From Thermatribacter velox (GTDB lineage: Bacteria > Atribacterota > Atribacteria > Atribacterales > Thermatribacteraceae), in assembly GCF_038396615.1 (NCBI RefSeq), contig NZ_CP121689.1, forward strand, positions 552,001 to 616,000: a DNA stretch of 64,000 nucleotides. Reading direction: 5' to 3'. The notes beneath the pieces are model-generated. The model was not told the origin of the DNA. It ran no database searches and worked only from the letters and a program-made list of their open reading frames with translations. This document shows, one piece after another, positions 1 to 7,350 of the stretch (positions are counted from its first letter, which is position 1; each line of letters opens with the position of its first letter). The translations under genes were made by a program, and so were the position numbers.

Positions 1-1
1 A

Positions 2-622
2 ATTGCCAAGGAATTGTTTGCAGGTAATGCGAAGGCAGTGAGCGAACTAACTCAGAAAGCGCTTGATGAAGGTTTTTCTCCTCAAGAGGTTCTCAATGGT
101 GGTTTAATAAAGGGTATGAACCAGGTAGGAGAAAAGTTCAAAGCCAACGAGATTTATGTTCCAGAAGTGTTAATTGCTGCTCGAGCCATGAAAGCAGGCA
201 TGGAAGTTTTGAAGCCCAAACTTGCAGAGACCGGCGTAGAACCAGTAGCCAGATTTGTGATTGGCACCGTCAAAGGAGACTTACATGATATCGGTAAGAA
301 CCTGGTAGCTATGATGATGGAAGGTGCAGGATTTGAGGTTATCGATCTGGGCATCGATGTTCCCGCTGAAAAGTTCATCCAGGCTATCAAAGAGCACCAA
401 CCTCAACTGGTTGGTATGTCAGCTCTACTCACCACCACTATGATTCAAATTCGAGAAAATCTGAAAGCCTTTCAGGAAGCCGGAGTAAGGGACCAGGTTA
501 AGGTTATGGTTGGTGGTGCACCGGTTACCCAGAAATTTGCTGACGAAGTTGGTGCTGATGGGTATGCACCGGATGCTGCATCAGCAGTTGACAAAGCGAA
601 GGAACTTTTAGGTTTAAACTGA
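2..622 (+). CDS. Corrinoid (B12-binding) methyltransferase protein, 5'-truncated
   Basis: The reading frame is already open at base 2 (…IAKELFAGNAKAV), so the gene starts before the window; the TTG at 14 is not its start. The product is a two-domain cobalamin carrier of the MtaC/MtbC/MetH type: a helical cap domain (about the first 80 residues) and a Rossmann B12-binding domain with the DxHxxG signature (GDLHDIGKN), whose histidine is the lower cobalt ligand. Such proteins carry a methyl group on cobalt between a substrate methyltransferase and a THF methyltransferase. It lies just before fhs and on the same strand as a methyl-THF methyltransferase at 17757, so a role in one-carbon entry is likely. 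The methyl donor cannot be told from this gene. A terminator follows directly. Confidence 0.9.
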   Translation: MAKELFAGNAKAVSELTQKALDEGFSPQEVLNGGLIKGMNQVGEKFKANEIYVPEVLIAARAMKAGMEVLKPKLAETGVEPVARFVIGTVKGDLHDIGKNLVAMMMEGAGFEVIDLGIDVPAEKFIQAIKEHQPQLVGMSALLTTTMIQIRENLKAFQEAGVRDQVKVMVGGAPVTQKFADEVGADGYAPDAASAVDKAKELLGLN

Positions 623-631
623 ATTGCCAAC

Positions 632-666
632 AAAGAGGGAGAGCATGTTCTCTCCCTTTCCTTTTG
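632..666 (+). terminator. Rho-independent terminator after the corrinoid gene
   Basis: An 8-bp stem AGGGAGAG (636-643) pairs with CTCTCCCT (650-657) around a 6-base loop and is followed by a T-rich run (TTTCCTTTTG). It lies 14 bases after the corrinoid protein stop and separates that transcript from fhs. Confidence 0.8.
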
Positions 667-686
667 TCACGCAATAATTAAGTGAT

Positions 687-709
687 TTATTAAAGGCTAT
701 CTTTAATAA
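687..709 (+). promoter_or_regulatory. Perfect 9-bp inverted repeat in the fhs leader
   Basis: TTATTAAAG (687-695) and CTTTAATAA (701-709) form a perfect inverted repeat with a 5-base spacer GCTAT. It ends 6 bases before the fhs Shine-Dalgarno sequence (AAGGGAGGG at about 716-725). It could be an operator for a repressor or a weak RNA hairpin near the ribosome site; the sequence alone does not decide. No clear promoter hexamers are visible beside it. Confidence 0.45.
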
Positions 710-731
710 TTTATGTAAGGGAGGGTAAAAG

Positions 732-2426
732 ATGTTAAGTGATCTGGAAATTGCCCAGCAGGCTTCGATGAAACCCATCGTTGAAATTGCCAGGGAAGCG
801 GGGATTGAGGAGGATGACATTGAGCTTTATGGCAAATACAAAGCAAAGGTATCTCTGGAAGTGCTTAAAAAACTTAAGGATAGGCCGCTTGGCAAATATA
901 TTGATGTAACTGCCATAACACCCACACCTCTCGGTGAGGGAAAAACCGTTACCACCATAGGCCTTTCCATGGCCCTGAATAAAATTGGCAAAAAAAGCAT
1001 CGTCTGCATCCGGCAACCTTCACTGGGTCCAGTCTTTGGCATCAAGGGAGGCGCTGCTGGCGGTGGTTATTCCCAGGTTGTACCTATGGAGGATTTCAAC
1101 CTTCATCTAACTGGAGATACCCACGCCGTTGCCGCGGCACACAATTTGCTGGCTGCTTTTATCGACAATCATTTGCTTCACGGGAATGAGCTGAACATTG
1201 ATCCTTTCACTATAAGCTGGCCCCGGGTAGTGGATATAAGCGATCGGGCGCTTCGTAAAATTATTGTAGGTTTGGGTGGCAAAACGAATGGGATACCGCG
1301 AGAAAGTAGCTTTGATATTGCAGTGGCTTCTGAGGTAATGGCCGTTCTGGCCCTGACTACTGATATTTTTGATTTGCGCAAGCGCCTGGGAAGGATTGTA
1401 GTAGCCTATAACGAACGCAAGGAGCCAGTTACTGCTGAAGATCTCAGATGTGCTGGTGCTATGACGGTCTTGATGAGAGACGCTATCAAGCCAAATCTTT
1501 TGCAAACTCTGGAAAATACTCCCTGTTTTGTCCATGCAGGGCCTTTTGCCAACATAGCCCATGGCAACAGCTCTATCGTTGCTGATCAGATTGCTCTGCG
1601 TCTTGCTGATTACGTAGTTACCGAGAGTGGCTTTGGTGCGGATTGTGGAATGGAAAAGTTCATGAATATCAAGTGTCGCTACAGTGGTCTGCGCCCTGAT
1701 TGCGTAGTTATGGTGTGTTCCATTCGTGCCCTCAAGATGCACAGCGGCAAATACAAAGTGATTCCTGGAAAACCTCTGGATCCAGGAATTCTGGAAGAAG
1801 ATATCGATGCTCTGGTGAAAGGATCGGAGAACCTTATCAAACAAATTGAAAATGCAAGGCTATTTGGTGTCCCGGTTGTAGTGGCCATCAACGTCTTTTC
1901 AACAGATACTGAACGCGAGATAGAGACGGTTAAGAAGATAGCCCTTGATAACGGAGCTTTCAGAGCCTGTGTTTCCGAGGTTTGGGCCAAGGGTGGAGAA
2001 GGGGGCAAGGAACTTGCTGAGGCAGTAGTAGAAGCCTGTGATGTACCGAATAACTTCAATTTTCTTTATCCTCTGGATATACCAATCAAAGATAAAATTG
2101 AAATCATAGCTACCAAGATATACGGCGCAGATGGTGTGGTTTACGAACCGGAAGCCGAGAAAAAGATAGCTCGGTATACGGAGTTGGGTTGGGATAAACT
2201 GCCTATCTGCATGGCCAAGACCCATCTTTCTCTCTCGCATGATCCAAAGCTTAAAGGTCGTCCGCGTGGTTTTAAACTTCCCATCAAGGATATCCGGCCT
2301 TCCATTGGAGCAGGTTTTCTTTATCCTCTTTGTGGTGAGATGCGTACCATGCCCGGACTGCCTTCTCGACCAGCAGGCATGAATGTAGACATTGATTCTG
2401 AAGGCAGAGTTGTCGGTTTATTTTAG
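732..2426 (+). CDS. fhs: Formate--tetrahydrofolate ligase
   Basis: This enzyme joins formate to THF using ATP, giving 10-formyl-THF; it is the entry step of the methyl branch of the Wood-Ljungdahl pathway, or the exit step when run in reverse. The 564 residues match the family length (about 555-560). The family P-loop TPLGEGKT lies near residue 64, followed by [20 protein letters not shown], and the C-terminus [10 protein letters not shown] is typical. The ATG has a strong AAGGGAGGG site 6-7 bases upstream. fhs stands between a terminator and the Hdr/MetF array and shares its orientation, so the island is organised around THF-bound one-carbon units. Confidence 0.97.
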   Translation: MLSDLEIAQQASMKPIVEIAREAGIEEDDIELYGKYKAKVSLEVLKKLKDRPLGKYIDVTAITPTPLGEGKTVTTIGLSMALNKIGKKSIVCIRQPSLGPVFGIKGGAAGGGYSQVVPMEDFNLHLTGDTHAVAAAHNLLAAFIDNHLLHGNELNIDPFTISWPRVVDISDRALRKIIVGLGGKTNGIPRESSFDIAVASEVMAVLALTTDIFDLRKRLGRIVVAYNERKEPVTAEDLRCAGAMTVLMRDAIKPNLLQTLENTPCFVHAGPFANIAHGNSSIVADQIALRLADYVVTESGFGADCGMEKFMNIKCRYSGLRPDCVVMVCSIRALKMHSGKYKVIPGKPLDPGILEEDIDALVKGSENLIKQIENARLFGVPVVVAINVFSTDTEREIETVKKIALDNGAFRACVSEVWAKGGEGGKELAEAVVEACDVPNNFNFLYPLDIPIKDKIEIIATKIYGADGVVYEPEAEKKIARYTELGWDKLPICMAKTHLSLSHDPKLKGRPRGFKLPIKDIRPSIGAGFLYPLCGEMRTMPGLPSRPAGMNVDIDSEGRVVGLF

Positions 2427-2486
2427 CGATGTTATATTTTGTGAAGCAACCAAATTTCACTATTTGGGGATGGGTGGTAGGAGAAC

Positions 2487-3476
2487 TTGGAGTGTGATTT
2501 TTTAATAGTTGGCGCTGGACCAGCAGGTCTTGCTATAGGAAAAAAACTCAGTGCTTATGGCAGGGTGCTGCTTCTTGAAAAAAACGACACGGTGGGAGGC
2601 CTGGCTGCTACTCTGGGATGCAAAGCGCACCAGCAATGTCTTTACTGTGGTATTTGCAGGAATGTAGATTTGAGCAGACAGATTGGAGATTTGCGGTCTC
2701 TGGTGTTCTACCCCAGGGATATCTTAAAAGTGACCCGTTTTGATGCAGGGTTTCAGGTCGCCACCAATTGCGAAGAGATAAGGGCTAAATATGTCGTTAT
2801 CGCTTCGGGGGCGGAACCTTTTGATGCCCGAAAGGTACCCAACCTGGGTTATGGTAGGTTGGAAGGTGTTCTTTCCGGTCTGGATGTTGAACGCAGTATG
2901 AATGATGGCAGGGTATTTGAACTCTTTCCACCACAGGGTAGAGTGGCCTTTATACAGTGTGTTGGTTCGCGCAGTTTTAAAGAAAAACGAGGTTACTGTT
3001 CGCAGATTTGTTGCCGTTATGCTCTGAGGGCCCTTGATTTTTTGCGTTACTTTTTGCCAGGCCTTGAGTTCACAATGTTTTATATGGACCTCCAGATTTT
3101 TGGCGCCAAAAGTGATTATCTCTGGGAAGTAGCACGTAATAAGGTGTCGTTGATACGCTCCATACCTTTCAGGGTGGAAGGTGAAAATGGGAGTTTGGAG
3201 GTTTTCTATGAAAACGAGCATGCTCAGGTAATTAAGGAAGAATTTGACCGGGTGGTCCTTTCCATAGGTCTATCTCCGGGGAGTTCAACCAAAAATTTGG
3301 CGCGGATTTTTGGTCTTGAACTCGATGAATGGGGATTTATTAGAAATTTTGGAGGAGGTAGAACCAGCAACCCGGGTGTTTTTGTATGTGGCACTGCGGG
3401 AGGCCCCAAAGATGTGGAAACTACCATTTTTGAAGCTTGTCAGGTGGCGGAAAATATACTTGAGATAGCGGGATGA
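2487..3476 (+). CDS. Short HdrA-like FAD oxidoreductase
   Basis: A 329-residue flavoprotein resembling the FAD core of heterodisulfide reductase subunit A. Visible are an N-terminal dinucleotide-binding GAGPAG (about residues 9-14), a cysteine group QCLYCGIC (about residues 49-56) where HdrA has its first cysteine insert, the HdrA hallmark QCVGSR followed by YCSQICCRYA, and the C-terminal FAD motif GVFVCGTAGGPKDVETTI. The terminal ferredoxin domains of full HdrA are absent; two ferredoxin clusters occur instead in the next gene, so the pair looks like a split HdrA. The start is TTG at 2487 with GGTAGGAGA just upstream. It probably shuttles electrons for the MetF/MetV-Hdr array downstream; its direct partner is inferred. 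Confidence 0.8.
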   Translation: MECDFLIVGAGPAGLAIGKKLSAYGRVLLLEKNDTVGGLAATLGCKAHQQCLYCGICRNVDLSRQIGDLRSLVFYPRDILKVTRFDAGFQVATNCEEIRAKYVVIASGAEPFDARKVPNLGYGRLEGVLSGLDVERSMNDGRVFELFPPQGRVAFIQCVGSRSFKEKRGYCSQICCRYALRALDFLRYFLPGLEFTMFYMDLQIFGAKSDYLWEVARNKVSLIRSIPFRVEGENGSLEVFYENEHAQVIKEEFDRVVLSIGLSPGSSTKNLARIFGLELDEWGFIRNFGGGRTSNPGVFVCGTAGGPKDVETTIFEACQVAENILEIAG

Positions 3477-3482
3477 TGGGAA

Positions 3483-4901
3483 TTGAAAAAGATACTTGTA
3501 TTATTTCGTCCTGAATACGAGCGCGTGAAGCCTTTGCTGGACGCTATCGGTGTTTTCTCAGAGGAGTTAGATTTACGGATTTCTTCCTGGACGGAGTGGT
3601 CAACCGGGAGGAAGATTGATGTTAAAAACTTTGAAAAAGTGTTTTTGCTGGTTGACGACATTGAATCCAACCTTGAGCTATTGTCTGAATTTTGTGAGAT
3701 AACGGAGGACCTTAGCCAGTTTAGGATTTTTGGAATTCCGAAAGATGCGGCTTCACCTCAGTTGGTTGCCCGGTGGAAAGATTATTTTCAGGAGGAACTG
3801 GTTTTGAAATACCCCTTCCCAGTTAAGGCTGTTCTTTTGAAGCCAGAGAAAAAAGTTTTAATTGTTGCTGAAGGGAATAAGAACACAGAAGGAGTGGAAA
3901 AAGCCCTTCGCGAAAAAGGGATACCCTTTTTTGTGAGCAGAGAAAAGGTAACTCTTTATCGGGAGGGAATTAATTTTAAGCTTCTTCACTCTCCGTATGG
4001 CGAGACGTGCTTCGGAGCGGTAATTTTTTTGCCGGAAAGGAAAACGCTTTCCTTTGCATTTCCCCAAGAGGTAGAGGATACGGGAAGAGCGTTCTTCTTG
4101 GAAGAGTTATCGAAAAAGTATAGCCATCGTAACTTTTGGAAAAAGAGCGTTGCCTTTTTGGTGCACAAACTTGCTTCTCCGCGGCAGTGGAGGGAGGCTT
4201 TTTCCTGGGCTACTCGCATTCGCCGGGATTTTTGTTCGGAAGTGCTCTTTCTGTGCGAACAGGTTGGTGTTGCACTGGAGAATTCAGAGCTTGCTTATCG
4301 GGAAGCGAGGCAAAGTGGAATCCGCTTTGAAAAAGCTCGATTTGAGAACCTTTCCTGTCGGGCTACCGAGAGCATGCAACAAATTATTCTGAACTTTATT
4401 GCAGAAAAGGACCGACGTGAAGTTTCTTACCTGGTGGACTGGCTTATTGTTGTGCCTTCTTTTGAGGTTCAGCCTGTGGCATTAGATGAATATTTTATCA
4501 CTGACTATGCGAGCTTAAGGGTTGTTTCGCCTCCTAACCCGGTAGTCGACAAGTATTCCACTTACTGGAGGGGGGTTTTTTGTGCTCCTCTGGAAGAGAC
4601 TGGCAAAGAATGGAGATATCTGGCGCATTCGGTGGCTCAATATCTGGAGAAAGCACAACTGAAACTCAAAGAACGTGGTTCTGTTGATGAAGAGAAATGT
4701 GTGCTTTGTTTAACCTGTTTGCGTTCCTGCCCGTTTGGAGCTGTGAAAATAGAAGGGAGAAGTAAGCGCAAAAAAGCCATGATAGATTGGACTCTCTGTC
4801 AGGGATGCGGTGTTTGTGCTTCTCTGTGTCCTGCTGGTGCTATAGAAATCCTGGATTGCAAAAACGGCCAGTATATTTTTGGTCCTCGCTGGCGAGGTTG
4901 A
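3483..4901 (+). CDS. Degenerate HdrA-like protein with two C-terminal 4Fe-4S clusters
   Basis: 472 residues, TTG start 6 bases after the previous stop. The C-terminus carries two ferredoxin motifs, CVLCLTCLRSCP and CQGCGVCASLCP, arranged as in the HdrA C-terminus. The stretch before them follows the order of HdrA (a helix ending SELAYREARQSGIRF resembles the HdrA segment EELYREAR-GVRF, then GVFCAPLEETGKEW where HdrA has GVFVCGTA), but the QCVGSR and CC cysteines and the FAD fingerprints are missing. The N-terminal 200 residues are not recognised. I read it as a diverged HdrA paralogue kept as an electron-wire subunit beside the short HdrA at 2487. It could instead be named simply a 4Fe-4S ferredoxin-domain protein. 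Confidence 0.65.
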   Translation: MKKILVLFRPEYERVKPLLDAIGVFSEELDLRISSWTEWSTGRKIDVKNFEKVFLLVDDIESNLELLSEFCEITEDLSQFRIFGIPKDAASPQLVARWKDYFQEELVLKYPFPVKAVLLKPEKKVLIVAEGNKNTEGVEKALREKGIPFFVSREKVTLYREGINFKLLHSPYGETCFGAVIFLPERKTLSFAFPQEVEDTGRAFFLEELSKKYSHRNFWKKSVAFLVHKLASPRQWREAFSWATRIRRDFCSEVLFLCEQVGVALENSELAYREARQSGIRFEKARFENLSCRATESMQQIILNFIAEKDRREVSYLVDWLIVVPSFEVQPVALDEYFITDYASLRVVSPPNPVVDKYSTYWRGVFCAPLEETGKEWRYLAHSVAQYLEKAQLKLKERGSVDEEKCVLCLTCLRSCPFGAVKIEGRSKRKKAMIDWTLCQGCGVCASLCPAGAIEILDCKNGQYIFGPRWRG

Positions 4902-4906
4902 TTGAT

Positions 4907-5293
4907 ATGAGGCTGGTAGCTCTTGGTTGCGAAAGGAACGGGTATCCAGCGCTTTTGCGTTATTTTGAGAACGCTTCCTTACCATCAGGCTGGGAGTTGA
5001 AAAGGCTTTCCGCAATTCCCTGTCTGGGTTTTATTAAGGAGGAGATGCTTTTTACTGTCTTGGGAGAGGACGTCGATGCTTTGTTGCTCGCTGGTTGTCC
5101 ACTGGATGCTTGTAAGAACATACGAGGCAGTGATATAGGCTTGCGTAGGACATTAAGAGCCAATGCCCTGCTTGAAGAAGCGCAGATTCACAAAAAGGTG
5201 GTTTTGGCCTTAGTCACTCCTGATAAAACTGGTGAAGTGGAGCGAGCGCTTACCGAGATGTTTACCTTTTTTGGAGGTTCAGACAAACAATGA
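4907..5293 (+). CDS. mvhD: MvhD/FlpD-family iron-sulfur subunit
   Basis: 128 residues if started at the ATG at 4907 (MRLVALGCERNG), which has GAGGTTG upstream; an in-frame ATG at 4787 lies deep inside the previous gene and is unlikely. The family (methyl-viologen hydrogenase delta subunit, 2Fe-2S) is recognised from LVALGCERNGYPALL at the N-terminus and the central GCPLDACKNIRGS, equivalent to GCHPGDCHYIxGN. In known complexes MvhD links a hydrogenase, formate dehydrogenase or other donor to HdrA. It overlaps metV by ATGA, so it probably serves as the link between MetV/MetF and the HdrA-like proteins upstream. It is shorter and more divergent than the second copy at 11817. Confidence 0.8.
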   Translation: MRLVALGCERNGYPALLRYFENASLPSGWELKRLSAIPCLGFIKEEMLFTVLGEDVDALLLAGCPLDACKNIRGSDIGLRRTLRANALLEEAQIHKKVVLALVTPDKTGEVERALTEMFTFFGGSDKQ

Positions 5294-5940
5294 TTGTTGG
5301 TGAAAGAAAACCCCTTCCTGAGATATTGAAGCTTTTAGATGGCTTTAAGAAAGTCCTGATTCTGGGCTGTGGGACCTGTGTCGCTGTTTGTATGTCGGGT
5401 GGCGAAAAAGAGGCTAAAGAACTTGCTGCCCTGCTGAGACTTAAAGGCTTTGAGGCCTGGAGTGCTACGGTGGAGAGACAGTGCGAGGTAGAGTTCAACA
5501 GACTGGTTGGAGAGGAAGTCGAAAAGGCAGAAGCAGTTCTTTCTCTGGCCTGTGGAGTGGGAGTACAAGCTCTGGCAGAGCTTTATTTTCGAAAACCGGT
5601 TTATCCTGCTTTGAACACCACATTCATGGGTTTGCCCGTCGAACAAGGTTTGTGGGAGGAACGTTGTGCCGGTTGTGGTGATTGTCTGCTCCACCTTTTT
5701 GGAGGTATCTGTCCGGTGACGCGCTGTGCAAAAAGCCTTTTAAATGGTCCCTGTGGTGGTTCCAAGGGTGGAAAGTGCGAAGTAAGACCGGAACGCGATT
5801 GTGCCTGGCAGCTTATTTTTGAGAAATTTAAGTCTTTGGGCAGGGTGGAAGAGCTTTTGCGGATTGAGCTCCCCAAGGATTGGTCATATTCGAGGTATGG
5901 TGGACATCGCAAAATGGTAAGAGAGGATGTCAGACTGTGA
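5290..5940 (+). CDS. metV: MetV, zinc/Fe-S partner of methylene-THF reductase
   Basis: 216 residues, start overlapping the mvhD stop (ATGA). It matches the methylene-THF reductase C-terminal domain family called MetV in acetogens. The N-terminal part has LILGCGTCVAVCMSGGEKE, and the C-terminal part has the conserved cysteine block [11 protein letters not shown]…GGICPVTRCAKSLLNGPCGG. MetV forms a complex with MetF in Moorella and other acetogens and binds metal/Fe-S through these cysteines (established knowledge). The metF start overlaps the metV stop, which supports 1:1 production. Together with the flanking MvhD and HdrA proteins it suggests a MetFV-Hdr-Mvh type reductase. Confidence 0.92.
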   Translation: MIVGERKPLPEILKLLDGFKKVLILGCGTCVAVCMSGGEKEAKELAALLRLKGFEAWSATVERQCEVEFNRLVGEEVEKAEAVLSLACGVGVQALAELYFRKPVYPALNTTFMGLPVEQGLWEERCAGCGDCLLHLFGGICPVTRCAKSLLNGPCGGSKGGKCEVRPERDCAWQLIFEKFKSLGRVEELLRIELPKDWSYSRYGGHRKMVREDVRL

Positions 5941-6863
5941 GCTGGTTACAGAGAGTGCTTCAGGAGGGTCATTTTGCGGTTACCTGTGAAATTGGACCGC
6001 CCAAAAGCAATGATTCCTCGGTAATTACCAGGAAATGTGAACAGGTAAGGGACTTTGTTGACGCGGTGAATGTAACTGATAATCAAACTGCCATTGTGCG
6101 GATGTCAAGCTTTGCCAGTTGCCTGATTGTTTCCCGCCAGAAAGTGGAGCCGGTCATGCAGATGGTGTGTCGAGACAGGAACCGGATTGCTTTACAAAGT
6201 GATTTCCTGGGGGCTTGTGCGCTGGGGATAGAGAATTTTCTCTGTTTAAGCGGAGACCATCAGAGCATGGGAAATCACCCTCAAGCGAAAAACGTTTTTG
6301 ATGTGGATTCAATACAGCTTTTGCAAATTTTGAAAAACATGCGTGACCAGAAAGTTTTTCAAAATGGTGAACCTATCAAAGGAGAAATCAGAGCTTTTCT
6401 GGGAGCAGGGGCAAACCCCTTCGCTGACCCTCTTGAGTTGAGGGTGTTGCGTTTGGCCAAAAAGATTCAGGCTGGAGCTCAGTTTATCCAAACACAAGCG
6501 ATTTTTGACCTGGAAAGGTTTGCAAAATGGATGGAGGAAGTGAGGGAGTGGGGCTTACATGAGAAGGCTTTTATTATGGCTGGGGTGATTCCCGTTAAGT
6601 CTGTTCGGGCTCTGGAATACATGAAAAAGGAAGTACCTGGGCTTGAAATACCCGATTATTACCTGGAAAGAATGCGCCAGGCCAGAGACCCCAAGGAGGA
6701 AGGCATAAAGATTTGTGTGGAAATCATCAACGAAGTACGAAAGATAGAGGGAGTAAGTGGTGTGCATATTATGGCTATTGCCTGGGAAAGCATTGTTCCT
6801 GAAATTGTAAAAAGGTGTGGTCTCTATCCAAGACCCCCAAGAGAGGTAAGAGAAAATGAGTGA
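5937..6863 (+). CDS. metF: 5,10-methylene-THF reductase
   Basis: MetF interconverts methylene-THF and methyl-THF with FMN/FAD in a TIM barrel. The open frame extends upstream to 5880, but the GTG at 5937 is preferred: it overlaps the metV stop (GTGA), has GAGAGG upstream, and gives 308 residues, the usual length. Family features include an N-terminal FAVTCEIGPPKSND with the catalytic glutamate, FLCLSGDHQ, GAGANPFADP, GAQFIQTQAIFD and IMAGVIPVKS. It lies between metV and the hdrC-like gene, whose ATG lies inside the metF end (6856). The electron donor is probably not NAD(P)H directly but the Hdr/Mvh/Flx proteins encoded around it (inference). Confidence 0.95.
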   Translation: MSWLQRVLQEGHFAVTCEIGPPKSNDSSVITRKCEQVRDFVDAVNVTDNQTAIVRMSSFASCLIVSRQKVEPVMQMVCRDRNRIALQSDFLGACALGIENFLCLSGDHQSMGNHPQAKNVFDVDSIQLLQILKNMRDQKVFQNGEPIKGEIRAFLGAGANPFADPLELRVLRLAKKIQAGAQFIQTQAIFDLERFAKWMEEVREWGLHEKAFIMAGVIPVKSVRALEYMKKEVPGLEIPDYYLERMRQARDPKEEGIKICVEIINEVRKIEGVSGVHIMAIAWESIVPEIVKRCGLYPRPPREVRENE

Positions 6864-7350
6864 GGCAAAAGTTTTTGATTATCAGTTCAAGTATCGGGTT
6901 GCTTCTCGCCCTGGGGGCGAAGGTTTGCTTTCCTGTTTTGCCTGTGGAGTTTGTACAGCGGGTTGTCCGGTGAGCGAGGTTGAGGGGGATTTCAATCCGC
7001 GCCGCATCATTCATCAGATTTTGCTTGGTGAACAGGAAGAGCTTTTGCAGTCGGAATACATATGGCTGTGTGTAGGCTGTTATCGTTGCACTGCCCACTG
7101 CCCGCAGGATGTTGAATTTACCAATCTTTTGAAGGTTCTGCGGGAGCTTGCTGTAGAGGAGGGCACCGTTTCTGCAGAATGGAAAAAAGTGGTTGACGAG
7201 GTCGACCGCAGGACTCAAGAGCTGCGACGAGCGCTTATCAAATATCTGTGGAACAAAGGCATCAATTCTCTGGAAGAGTTCGAGAGGTTTTATCGAGAAG
7301 AAATTGCCAAGCTGGGTTGGGTTGAAGGAGAGGGTAGCAATGCACGGTAA
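6856..7350 (+). CDS. hdrC: HdrC-like ferredoxin protein
   Basis: 164 residues with two cysteine clusters, CFACGVCTAGCPV (about residues 27-39) and CVGCYRCTAHCPQ (about residues 71-83), separated by a helical linker. This is the alpha-helical ferredoxin layout of heterodisulfide reductase subunit C, which wires HdrA to HdrB. It overlaps metF by 8 bases and the next gene by 11 bases, so the three are translationally coupled. No CCG-domain HdrB is found in the window, so the usual electron acceptor of HdrC is missing; it may hand electrons to MetV/MetF instead (inference). Confidence 0.9.
   Translation: MSEAKVFDYQFKYRVASRPGGEGLLSCFACGVCTAGCPVSEVEGDFNPRRIIHQILLGEQEELLQSEYIWLCVGCYRCTAHCPQDVEFTNLLKVLRELAVEEGTVSAEWKKVVDEVDRRTQELRRALIKYLWNKGINSLEEFERFYREEIAKLGWVEGEGSNAR

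Noticed and set aside
1107-1844. 245-codon minus-strand frame opposite fhs
   Set aside because: Antisense shadow of a well-conserved gene, with no ribosome site or motif.
2450-2467. CCAAAT-N6-ATTTGG hairpin between fhs and the short HdrA
   Set aside because: Six-base A/T-rich stem with no T-run; too weak to call a terminator or operator.
4787-4906. Upstream extension of the first mvhD to 4787
   Set aside because: It would overlap the ferredoxin domain of the previous gene by over 100 bases, and the family N-terminus begins at MRLVALGC (4907).
7193-7339. Upstream extension of the giant HdrA to 7193
   Set aside because: These codons overlap hdrC and give no HdrA sequence; the ATG at 7340 has a good ribosome site.
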